Shown here one piece after another: positions 8,112 through 15,518 of a DNA stretch of 25,552 bases. The position numbers were made by a program, and so were the translations under genes. The DNA comes from G963666945 sp963666945 (lineage in GTDB: Bacteria > Bacteroidota > Bacteroidia > Bacteroidales > Marinifilaceae), in assembly GCA_963666945.2 (NCBI GenBank), contig CAXXRT010000050.1:1-25552 (forward strand), given 5' to 3'. Under the pieces are notes generated by a model. It searched no databases and had not been told where the DNA came from. It saw only the letters and a list, made by a program, of their open reading frames with translations. Numbering within the stretch: the first letter of the stretch is position 1; each line of letters starts with the position of its first letter.

Positions 8112-8231
8112 TTCCGGGGAAATGTCAAAATGTGACTTTTGGGGTTGAATGTTGAAATTTTGAGCCATTGGAATCGTTAACTCTGTACTAAGCTTTAGTT
8201 GGATGACAAAGAAAGTTAACGGAGATAACCA

Positions 8232-8474
8232 ATGATAGAGCACCACAGCCTGGATAAAGATTTTCCTGAGTTAGCAGAAACAGTACGTCAACGTGTGGGC
8301 AGCGATGATGAGTTTCGTTCTATGAATGATCAATATAATCAAATTGATGAGGAGCTTTTTAATTTAGAGCAGAACGGCGTTCCAATCTCAGATAAAGAAT
8401 TTGTTTCCCTTAAGGTAAAACGTGCTGAAATGAAAGACTGGCTATATCAGCGTCTTATGCAATTAAATAAATAA
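8232..8474 (+). CDS. DUF465 / YdcH family small protein
   Basis: This 80-residue acidic helical protein fits the YdcH-like family (PF04325). It has a HHSLDKDFPE opening, a DDEFRSMNDQYNQIDEEL helix and a C-terminal VSLKVKRAEMKDWLYQRL helix, which together would form a helical hairpin. The family has no agreed biochemical function. The length matches the family (70-85 aa). GGAG at 8221-8224 supports the ATG. It appears to be transcribed alone and is followed at once by a strong terminator. Confidence 0.85.
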   Translation: MIEHHSLDKDFPELAETVRQRVGSDDEFRSMNDQYNQIDEELFNLEQNGVPISDKEFVSLKVKRAEMKDWLYQRLMQLNK

Positions 8475-8523
8475 TTACTTTATTATCTGAAAAATAGGCT
8501 ATTTTTCGTTTTCATCGTCAGAT

Positions 8524-8558
8524 ACCGCCTCTGCTTACTCAGAGGCGGTTGTGTTTTT
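8524..8558 (+). terminator. Rho-independent terminator after the DUF465 gene
   Basis: A perfect 10-bp stem, ACCGCCTCTG (8524-8533) with CAGAGGCGGT (8540-8549), has a 6-nt loop and is followed by TGTGTTTTT. Confidence 0.92.
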
Positions 8559-8744
8559 GGTTAATTTGTTATTGCGTCTAGTATCATTGTGAGTGATATG
8601 GCACTTGTAGTCGGGGTGTGCAGGTTTAATAGAAACCGCCTATCCATAAAATCATTATTTTTTATTTTATAAAAAATCCGAATTTGGTCAACAATTAATC
8701 TATAAATGGCAAAAGTTAAACGCCGCCAGATAAAGGATACGACT

Positions 8745-9161
8745 ATGGAATCATACAAAGTAAAAGACTATATGGTGCTTCAGCCAGTTACTTTTACACC
8801 TGAGATGTCTTTGACTGCTGCGTTAGATAAAGTGATTAATTCAGAACACCTTGGTGGGCCGGTTGTTGATGTGAATGGTAAGGTGATTGGTTTTATCTCA
8901 GAGCAGGATCTGCTGGATAAGCTGATTAAGGTGAGCTACCACTGTCAGGATACCCATATCGTAAGTGACTGCATGCATAAAGAGGTACTATCGGTTCCAT
9001 CTGATATGGGGATCATTGAACTGGCCGAAATGATGAAAATAGGCAAACCTAAGGTTTATCCGGTTATTGATGATGGTAAATTACTTGGCATTATAACCAG
9101 GCGTGATGTTTTAAAGGCAATTGAGCAGAGCTTAAAGGCGTGCTTTAAACATCCGGTTTAA
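8745..9161 (+). CDS. Two-CBS-domain protein
   Basis: This 138-residue soluble protein consists almost wholly of two CBS domains, which usually pair to bind adenine nucleotides or related ligands. The first CBS covers about residues 5-65 (VKDYMVLQPVTFTPEMSL, then GGPVVDVNGKVIGFISEQDL). The second covers about 72-130 (VSDCMHKEVLSVPSD, then KVYPVIDDGKLLGIITRRDV). There is no catalytic or DNA-binding domain, so it probably acts as a ligand sensor on a partner. I chose ATG 8745 over the in-frame ATG at 8706, because 8745 follows AAAGGA (8732-8737) with good spacing and homologous CBS proteins begin close to the first domain. The partner is unknown; the transporter/kinase operon 370 bp downstream is one candidate (inference). 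Confidence 0.88.
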   Translation: MESYKVKDYMVLQPVTFTPEMSLTAALDKVINSEHLGGPVVDVNGKVIGFISEQDLLDKLIKVSYHCQDTHIVSDCMHKEVLSVPSDMGIIELAEMMKIGKPKVYPVIDDGKLLGIITRRDVLKAIEQSLKACFKHPV

Positions 9162-9530
9162 TTGGACTTTAGGTATCAGAGCCCGGATATAAGAAGCAGG
9201 AGAAGTGGTGGGGGCGCTTTTATGTTTAAACCACCGTCCAGTATCAATATGGTGCTGTTTTTCTTTGACTGTGTGGAGACGGAGGTGATGCTGGTTTCAC
9301 TGGTTGAAAATCAAAAAAGTAGTCCGAAGGCGTAAGGATATGCCTTCGAACAAGTGACCACGCTCATATAAAATTCTTTTTTTGTCTACCAGAAGCGTGA
9401 ATTTTGATCTAACACTAAAAAAAGTAACGAATTAGCAACATAATGGTTTATACCTATGTATGGGTATATGACTAATCGGCACTAGCCGGTTTTTATTCTA
9501 AAAACTGCAATCCGGAAGCCTTAAACCATT
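9162..9530. other. 369-bp intergenic region before the transporter gene
   Basis: Nothing here is firmly recognisable. It holds a possible 37-aa ORF (9222-9335), a 7-bp hairpin CCGAAGGC/GCCTTCG (9325-9348), an inverted repeat TATACC/GGTATA near 9450-9469, and CGGCACTAGCCG followed by GTTTTT near 9478-9494, which could be a weak terminator. The transporter promoter must lie here. Confidence 0.4.
9222..9335 (+). CDS. Possible 37-aa small ORF, unrecognised
   Basis: An ATG at 9222, preceded by GGTGGGGG, opens a frame to TAA at 9333-9335. The peptide has a short hydrophobic core (INMVLFFFDC) and a polar tail ending ENQKSSPKA. I see no family signature. It may be chance. Confidence 0.15.
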   Translation: MFKPPSSINMVLFFFDCVETEVMLVSLVENQKSSPKA

Positions 9531-10970
9531 ATGCGTCAGTATCTTAAGTACCTAATCCCGTTGGTGATCCCGTTCCTGATACTTATTCTTCCTCTTTCGG
9601 CTTTTCCGTTTGAAGGAATGACCATTATTCAGCAGCGTTTAATTGCTATTTTCCTTCTTGCAGCCCTTTGCTGGGTGTTCGAGCCGATACCTATTTATGC
9701 AACATCGGTGGTGATTATTGTGCTGGAGCTGTTGCTGCTCTCGAATAAGGGGCTGATTGTTTTCCGGCTGGACGAGGGAGAGCCGCATTTCGGTAATCTG
9801 CTAAAGTACAACGAGATAATGGCTACCTTTGCCAGCCCGATTATCATGCTCTTTTTGGGTGGTTTTTTTTCTGGCGATGGCCGCGACCAAATATCGTCTT
9901 GACGTGAACCTTGCCCGAGTGCTGCTGAAACCGTTTGGCAGTAATCCCAAATTCGTTATGCTTGGGTTGATGCTGATCACAGGCATTTTTTCCATGTTCA
10001 TGTCCAATACCGCGACTACAGCCATGATGCTTTCTATCCTGACGCCGGTGATTGCCTTGTTCGGGCCGAAAGATCCGGGGCGGATTGCCTTTGCGCTTTG
10101 TATTCCGGTAGCAGCAAATATCGGTGGGATCGGTACTCCGATCGGGACGCCACCTAATGCTATTGCTCTGAAATATCTGGTCGGAGACAGCCTGATTACT
10201 TTTGGTGAGTGGATGGCATTTGGTGTGCCTTTTGTGGTGATCATGATGGCGTTGGCGTGGTTCCTGATTAAATTTCTTGTATAAGGCGATCAGGAGAGGA
10301 TGGAGCTGAATATCAAAGGTAAATTCTTAAAAACGCCAAAGGCGATTAACCGTATATATCACGTTCGGGTTAACAATTCTTCTGTGGTTGATGGGCTCGG
10401 CGCACGGTTATGAACTCTTACACAGTCGCACTGATCCCTGTCGCGGTGTTCTCCCTGGCAGGCATTATCAATAAAGAAGATCTAAAGAAGATTTCCTGGG
10501 ATGTGCTCTGGCTGGTATCCGGGGGTATCGCTCTTGGTCTGGCTCTGGACAAGACCGGACTGGCGAAGTTGGTGGTGCACAGTATTCCTTTTGATGCTTA
10601 TTCCCCCTATGTGGTGCTGTTTGGTGCGGCCTTTCTCTGTTTGTTGATGGCGAATTTTATGTCTCATACTGCAACAGCAAACCTGCTGTTGCCGATTATG
10701 GCAGCGCTTGGTGCCTCAATGACGTCTTTGGCTCCGCTTGGAGGTGAAATGACACTGATCCTGGTGGTGACGTTTGCGGCTTCACTGGGTATGTCACTTC
10801 CGATCAGTACGCCGCCAAATGCACTGGCTCATGCTACCGGCAATGTGCAGAGCAGCCAGATGGCACGGGTGGGAGTCATCCTTGGTGTCGTTGGCGTATT
10901 GGGAAGTTTTGTTCTAGTGTGGATGTTAAACTTGGTTGGTCTTTATCGGATAACTTATGGAGCAATATAA
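9531..10970 (+). pseudogene. DASS / SLC13-type transporter gene with several lesions
   Basis: Three open pieces join into one sodium-coupled divalent-anion symporter (family substrates: dicarboxylates, citrate, sulfate). Piece 1 (9531-9870) is MRQYLKYLIPLVIPF to IIMLFLGGFF. An extra T in the T8 run at 9863-9870 shifts the frame. Piece 2 (to about 10284) continues LAMAATKYRLDVNLAR and has the first substrate/Na motif, SNTATTAMM, and GIGTPIGTPPNAIALKY. An in-frame TAA then precedes QERMELNIKGKFLKTPKAI. At least two shifts follow, near 10350 and 10405, around YITFGLTILLWLMGSAHG. Piece 3 (10410-10970) has the second motif, SHTATANLLLPIM, and LPISTPPNALAHATG. Both halves of the fold are present, so the lesions are small indels in an otherwise full-length gene of about 475 codons. 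The last 14 bp overlap the histidine kinase gene. Confidence 0.85.
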
Positions 10971-12282
10971 ACTCGATCGTCTGATTAACTGCTATTTTGA
11001 AAGCCCAGAGCGGAAGATTGTTATTGCCGCGAATGAGGTTCTTCTGAAACATAACGATACCAATAACCGTTTGTACTACGTGTGTAGCGGCGAACTGGAG
11101 GGATTTGTCTATGATGATGATGAAGGGCGTGATATTCAGGTCTTTTCGGTGACAGAAGGGGCCTTTATCGGCGTTTACAGTTTTTTTTCTGACAGTAAGT
11201 TAGCATCTGCGACGGTGATTGCGAAAACGGAATCTGAGCTGGCCTGGGTCGATCTTAATATTCAGCCAGTTGAACCGGAGCATTTCGGCTCCTTACAGAC
11301 TCAGTTTACGCCGATAATGGTTAATGAGCTTTCAAGACGGCAGCTCAGGGCTATGAATGAAGCGGTAGAGAAAGAGAAAGCGTTACAAAAGCTCTACACT
11401 GCAGAGCAGATGACCACGCTAGGACAGCTGGCTGCCGGAATTGCTCATGAACTGAACAACTCGGTCGGCGTGTTGAGCAGCAAAACTGAACGTATGGAGT
11501 TGGTCATTTCACAGCTGCTGAAAGAGCTTCATCCTGAAGCCAGTGATTTTTTTGAAAAGGGGTTAGCTCAGGGACAGACAGCCAGCTCTTCTGAGGTAAG
11601 GAAAAGAACCCGGGAATTAGAAGAAGAGCTTGGCTTAACCAGAGAAAACGCCAGATCTCTTGCCCGTGCGGTGCCGCAAGGAGAGATATCTCCTCACTGG
11701 CTGGAAAACCCGAAAGATGCCACAAAATTCTGGCAGATCGGTCGGGATTTGCATGATATACGGTTAGCAGCAAAACATTCCGTAGGTATCGTGAAGTCAG
11801 TGAAACAGCTAGGCAGGGCTGATATCGATACTGAAGAGTGGCTGGATATAAATGATACTATCCATAAGGCAATTTCTTTACTGCAGAGTGACCTGCGCAG
11901 AGTATCGGTGCATCTGAGCCCCGCCAATGTTCCTTTATTTAAGGGGTCCTCTACCGAGCTGGTACAGGTGTGGGCGAATATCATTAAGAATGCGTGCGAT
12001 GCGATGGCTGATACTCCGGGACCTGATATTGAGATCTCGTCACGCTATACCAACAAACGGATTCTGGTAACTATTGCCAATAATGGTCCCGAGATAGATG
12101 AGTCAACAAGACGGAAGATATTTCAACCCAACTTCACTACTAAAAAGGGAGGCTTGTCTTTTGGATTGGGGCTGGGGCTTGCTATTGTGAGAAGGATCAT
12201 TAGCGGTTACGGGGGAAGCATTGCGGTAAAAAGCAGCGCTGAGAAAACGATTTTTAGAATTAAATTGCCAGTCGAGGACTAA
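10957..12282 (+). CDS. Cytoplasmic hybrid-free sensor histidine kinase with N-terminal cNMP-binding-like domain
   Basis: This 441-residue protein has no membrane segment. Residues about 15-105 form a cyclic-nucleotide-binding-like beta barrel (LLKHNDTNNRLYYVCSGELEGFV, then VTEGAFIGVYSFFSDS). A coiled linker leads to the HisKA H-box TLGQLAAGIAHELNN with phospho-acceptor H164. A helical insert of about 70 residues follows. The ATPase domain has the N-box NIIKNACDAM (341-350), IANNGPEI (373-380) in place of the usual DxGxG, the F-box IFQPNFTTK, and the G2 box GLGLGLAI (403-410). Asn replaces the G1 aspartate, an uncommon change. The start overlaps the transporter gene by 14 bp and the stop is one base before the receiver gene, so the three are probably translationally coupled. 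The signal is unknown; the N-terminal domain may bind a nucleotide or report on the transporter (inference). Confidence 0.9.
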   Translation: MEQYKLDRLINCYFESPERKIVIAANEVLLKHNDTNNRLYYVCSGELEGFVYDDDEGRDIQVFSVTEGAFIGVYSFFSDSKLASATVIAKTESELAWVDLNIQPVEPEHFGSLQTQFTPIMVNELSRRQLRAMNEAVEKEKALQKLYTAEQMTTLGQLAAGIAHELNNSVGVLSSKTERMELVISQLLKELHPEASDFFEKGLAQGQTASSSEVRKRTRELEEELGLTRENARSLARAVPQGEISPHWLENPKDATKFWQIGRDLHDIRLAAKHSVGIVKSVKQLGRADIDTEEWLDINDTIHKAISLLQSDLRRVSVHLSPANVPLFKGSSTELVQVWANIIKNACDAMADTPGPDIEISSRYTNKRILVTIANNGPEIDESTRRKIFQPNFTTKKGGLSFGLGLGLAIVRRIISGYGGSIAVKSSAEKTIFRIKLPVED

Positions 12283-12283
12283 T

Positions 12284-12757
12284 ATGGAGAAGTTAAACCT
12301 GATTTGCGTGGACGATCAGCGTGAAGTGTTGAGTGCGGTATTGCACGATCTGGAGCCGTTGAGCGAGTGGTTAAACATCGAAGAGTGCGAATCTGCCGGT
12401 GAGGCTCTGGAGCTGATGGATGATCTGGACGCAGAGGGAGAGCTTATCGCCGTGGTGATTTCTGATCATGTGATGCCGGGAAAAACCGGAATTGAACTAC
12501 TGACGGATATTTCACTGGATTCACGTTTTAAACATACCAAGAAAATATTGTTGACTGGGCAGGCGACCCATGGTGATACAATTACAGCGATTAATCAGGC
12601 CCGCATTGAAAGCTATTTTGAGAAGCCCTGGAATGCGAAAGAGCTGCTGAGCCGGGTACAAACTCTGGTCACCGAGTTTGTCTTTGACCAAGGTCTGGAT
12701 TATTCAGAGGTTCAGGCTGAGTTGGATCAGAGTGTGGTACTGGAGCGCCTGCGCTGA
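12284..12757 (+). CDS. Single-domain response regulator (receiver only)
   Basis: This 157-residue protein is a CheY-like receiver with a short helical tail and no DNA-binding or enzymatic output domain. The acidic pair is D10-D11 (ICVDDQ), the phospho-acceptor is D61 in VVISDHVMPG, the switch Thr is T91 (ILLTGQ) and the conserved Lys is K114 (YFEKPWN). The KPW motif is common in receivers paired with kinases of this class. The 35-residue extension after the receiver (FVFDQGLDYSEVQAELDQ) is acidic. It starts one base after the kinase stop codon, so it is almost certainly the kinase's phosphorylation partner. Its output must come through another protein, or the receiver may act as a phosphate sink (inference). 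Confidence 0.92.
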   Translation: MEKLNLICVDDQREVLSAVLHDLEPLSEWLNIEECESAGEALELMDDLDAEGELIAVVISDHVMPGKTGIELLTDISLDSRFKHTKKILLTGQATHGDTITAINQARIESYFEKPWNAKELLSRVQTLVTEFVFDQGLDYSEVQAELDQSVVLERLR

Positions 12758-12883
12758 TACGGCATTGTTAACTCAACGATATTTTGGTACTAATAATCAT
12801 TCCTATTTGCTATGCTCAAAACAGGTGGGTTGAGAAAAACAGAGCTCAATTCACTCTGATAGAAAATATTAAGGGAGATTATT

Positions 12884-15205
12884 ATGTGTACTAAACATGA
12901 ACATTGTTGTTCAACCAAAGTGAACATTCATCAACCTGCAGGAAATAGCTGCTCAGCACCTAAAATTACTGCTATTAAAGCCGTTGCGGTTGAAAATAGT
13001 GATTGTTGCAGCTCTGACTCAGGCTCCGGAGGAGGAAGTTGTTGCAGTCCGGGACCGTCCGATGAGGAAGGCGATCCCGCCGGGTTATTAAACCAGGAAA
13101 CCTGGTCAAATCAGGAAACCCAGTTTACTCATAGCTGGAAGGTTGTCGGGATGGATTGTCCGGCCTGCGCCAGGAAAGTAGAAACGGTAGTTAATTGTAT
13201 TGAGGGTGTCGATCAGGTCAGAGTCCTGTTTGCAACCGAAAAACTTGTCGTTAAGTCCAGTCAGCACTCCATTATCAGCACCATAGAAGCTGCCGTCGCC
13301 AAAGCTGGCTTTACCCTTCATTCTGTATCTGAACGGAAAGATAAAAAAACGAATAAAAAAGATATCCGTTCTTTTATGGCTGAGAATCTTCAGTTGTTTT
13401 CTCTGGCTGCGACAATGGGAATAGCATCCGTTGTCAATATGCTCAATCCGCAAGCAGGAGAGTGGTTGTTTATTTTTGTTTGCCTGGCCGGATTGATTCC
13501 TATTGTCAGACGCGCTTATCAACTGGCCCTTTCAGGCTCACCGTTTTCTATTGAAACCCTGATGAGTGTTGCTGCTCTGGGAGCTTTATATCTGGGTGAA
13601 ACTACGGAAGCGGCTATGGTTCTGTTGCTGTTCCTGCTGGGTGAAAAGCTGGAAGCTTTTGCATCTTCCAAAGCGCGCAGCGGCGTAGAATCGCTGATGG
13701 CGCTGGTTCCGGAGAGGGCCATTAAGATTATCAATGGCGAGCGGGTTGAGGTTTCTGCTGAAGAATTGGAACCGGATGACATCATCGAAGTGTCTGCCGG
13801 TTCGCGTTTGCCTGCTGATGGCATTCTGCTTTCCGCCGCGAGCTTCGATGAAAGCGCACTGACTGGTGAATCTCTTCCGGTAGAACGGATCGCCGGTGAG
13901 CAGGTGATGGCTGGCTCTGTGGTGGTGGATAGAGTGGTTCAGCTGACAATTACCTCCAGGCAGGGTGAAAATGCCATCGACCGTATTCTGCATCTGATAG
14001 AAGAAGCTGAATCGCATAAAGCTCCGATGGAACGGTTCCTGGACAGATTCAGCCGCGGGTATACGCCTCTGATGATGATGTTGTCCCTTCTGGTTATTCT
14101 GATTCCGCCACTATTTTTCGCTCAGCCGTGGGAAACCTGGATCTATCGTGGACTGGCACTGCTGCTTATCGCCTGTCCCTGTGCTCTGGTTATCTCTACA
14201 CCGGCTGCGATTACTTCCGGATTGGCGGCTGCAGCAAAACGTGGTGCTCTTATAAAAGGCGGGGCGGCACTGGAGTTGCTGGGGAGGGTGGAAACCATTG
14301 CTTTTGATAAAACCGGCACCTTAACTCAGGGTAAGCCAGAGGTAACCGATCTGTTGCCACTTAACAGTTTGGATTCCATGCAGATATTGTCTCTGGCGGC
14401 GTCCATTGAGACCGGTTCATCTCATCCACTGGCAATTTCTTTGGTGAAAAAGGCCAGCGAGTCCGGCTGTCAGATAGCTCATGCTACTGATAAGCGTGCG
14501 CTGGCTGGTAGTGGTGTTGCCGGTGACATTGATGGTATTTGCTACACACTGGTTTCCCCGGATAAATCGAAAGAAAAGTGGCGAGAAAGCGTTGCTGAGA
14601 AGATATCCGAATTGGAATCACAGGGAAAAACGGTGGCGGTTCTGTTTAAAGCGAAGGAACCGGTTGGCTTAATTACCTGGCAAGACACCGTGCGTACAGA
14701 TGCGGGTGAAGCGGTAGAAATATTGGACCGAATGGGGGTCCGATCCATTATGCTGACAGGAGATAACCCCAAAAGTGCTGCAAATATTGGTGCCTCGGTC
14801 GGTATTGATTTTAAAGCAAGTCTGCTTCCACAGGACAAGGTGGATTACGTTAACGAGCTGTCACGGTCAGGTCATGTTGCTATGGTCGGAGATGGTATTA
14901 ACGATGCACCGGCAATGAAGGCTGCTACTATTGGTATCGCCATGGGAAGCGGAACCGATGTGGCACTGGAGACGGCCGATGCGGCCATAACCAATAACCG
15001 CCTGACGGGGTTATCGGATATGATTGCTTTGTCCAGAGCGACACTAGCTAATATACGGCAGAATGTGACGATTGCACTCGGACTAAAGGGGGTATTTCTG
15101 ATAACCAGTCTGTTTGGTATCACCGGATTATGGGTGGCAGTACTGGCGGATAGCGGCTCCACCGTGCTGGTAACGCTGAATGCTCTAAGGCTGCTAAGAA
15201 AATAG
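12884..15205 (+). CDS. zntA: Zn(II)/Cd(II)/Pb(II)-exporting P1B-type ATPase
   Basis: This 773-residue inner-membrane pump exports divalent soft metals using ATP. The first 60 residues form a Cys-rich tail with three CC pairs (C8-C9, C41-C42, C53-C54) and His residues. A heavy-metal-associated domain follows with GMDCPAC (C92, C95). The membrane metal site is CPC (C431-C433). The phosphorylation site is D475 in DKTGT, the hinge is GDGIND (D670), and TGES marks the actuator domain. The last helix has ADSGSTVLV; its D756 matches the Asp typical of the Zn/Cd/Pb subclass rather than the Cu subclass. GGGAG precedes the ATG. No MerR-type ZntR operator is evident in the 126 bp upstream and no zntR gene is adjacent. 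The gene is intact and stands alone. Confidence 0.95.
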   Translation: MCTKHEHCCSTKVNIHQPAGNSCSAPKITAIKAVAVENSDCCSSDSGSGGGSCCSPGPSDEEGDPAGLLNQETWSNQETQFTHSWKVVGMDCPACARKVETVVNCIEGVDQVRVLFATEKLVVKSSQHSIISTIEAAVAKAGFTLHSVSERKDKKTNKKDIRSFMAENLQLFSLAATMGIASVVNMLNPQAGEWLFIFVCLAGLIPIVRRAYQLALSGSPFSIETLMSVAALGALYLGETTEAAMVLLLFLLGEKLEAFASSKARSGVESLMALVPERAIKIINGERVEVSAEELEPDDIIEVSAGSRLPADGILLSAASFDESALTGESLPVERIAGEQVMAGSVVVDRVVQLTITSRQGENAIDRILHLIEEAESHKAPMERFLDRFSRGYTPLMMMLSLLVILIPPLFFAQPWETWIYRGLALLLIACPCALVISTPAAITSGLAAAAKRGALIKGGAALELLGRVETIAFDKTGTLTQGKPEVTDLLPLNSLDSMQILSLAASIETGSSHPLAISLVKKASESGCQIAHATDKRALAGSGVAGDIDGICYTLVSPDKSKEKWRESVAEKISELESQGKTVAVLFKAKEPVGLITWQDTVRTDAGEAVEILDRMGVRSIMLTGDNPKSAANIGASVGIDFKASLLPQDKVDYVNELSRSGHVAMVGDGINDAPAMKAATIGIAMGSGTDVALETADAAITNNRLTGLSDMIALSRATLANIRQNVTIALGLKGVFLITSLFGITGLWVAVLADSGSTVLVTLNALRLLRK

Positions 15206-15232
15206 TTAGTGTTTACCCGAACCGATTGTTTT

Positions 15233-15300
15233 GGAACGCGTTCCCATGCTCAGGCATGGGAATGCATACGGATCCAGAGGGGCTCCATGCAGAGGCATAG
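15233..15300. repeat. REP-like hairpin element
   Basis: TTCCCATGC (15241-15249) and GCATGGGAA (15254-15262) form a perfect 9-bp stem with a 4-nt loop. It overlaps a 12-bp palindrome, GGAACGCGTTCC (15233-15244), so two alternative folds compete. A second small hairpin, ATGC-AGAG-GCAT, ends near 15299. The motif GTTCCCATGC...GCATGGGAA resembles the dispersed REP-like elements of many gamma-proteobacteria (from memory). Only one copy is in this window, so dispersal cannot be shown here. Confidence 0.5.
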
Positions 15301-15484
15301 AAACCAGAGTTCGGAGGTCATCCAGATGAATGACACAGATTTCTAAACACTACATTAACGGATGACTGTAACTCTCTAAGAAGCCCTATGGTTTGCTGGT
15401 TTACGATTCTGAGCTTATCTATCTGCTCTTTAAGTTCGTCATGGTTATCGTTGTCCGGTTAGCGCAGTTTGGATTACCTAGGGA

Positions 15485-15490
15485 TATAAT
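15485..15490 (+). promoter_or_regulatory. Possible -10 box for the AraC-family gene
   Basis: This is an exact TATAAT 28 bp upstream of the proposed TTG start. No good -35 lies at 16-18 bp spacing, so an activator may be needed, or the match may be chance. Confidence 0.3.
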
Positions 15491-15518
15491 GTTTATTTTT
15501 TGAAACGGAGTTAAGTAT

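Larger units (their letters stand above)
7577..8231. other. 655-bp region without a supported gene
   Basis: This AT-rich spacer separates the minus-strand glucosidase from the plus-strand DUF465 gene and should hold both promoters. Visible structures are an AACGTT-centred site near the glucosidase start, a TGACT/AGTCA hairpin followed by eight T (7814-7834), and a perfect 8-bp hairpin at 8091-8111. The one 62-aa frame on the minus strand (8058-8246) overlaps the start of the DUF465 gene and looks like chance. Confidence 0.5.
15206..15518. other. 313-bp intergenic region with a REP-like element
   Basis: Besides the hairpin element at 15233-15300, this spacer contains a TATAAT at 15485-15490 that could be the -10 box for the downstream regulator, and a GGAG at 15507-15510 that is its ribosome-binding site. 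No other gene is seen. Confidence 0.5.

Noticed and set aside
8706..8744. Upstream ATG extending the CBS protein by 13 residues
   Set aside because: There is no ribosome-binding site before it, while AAAGGA precedes the ATG at 8745.
9801..10244. 147-aa minus-strand ORF over the broken transporter
   Set aside because: The plus strand codes recognisable DASS motifs throughout; the minus frame has none.
12758..12883. ZntR/MerR-type operator before zntA
   Set aside because: No dyad with the long spacer promoter typical of MerR regulators is visible in these 126 bp.
13586..14017. 143-aa minus-strand ORF inside zntA
   Set aside because: It is antisense to the conserved P-type ATPase core; its composition fits a shadow frame.
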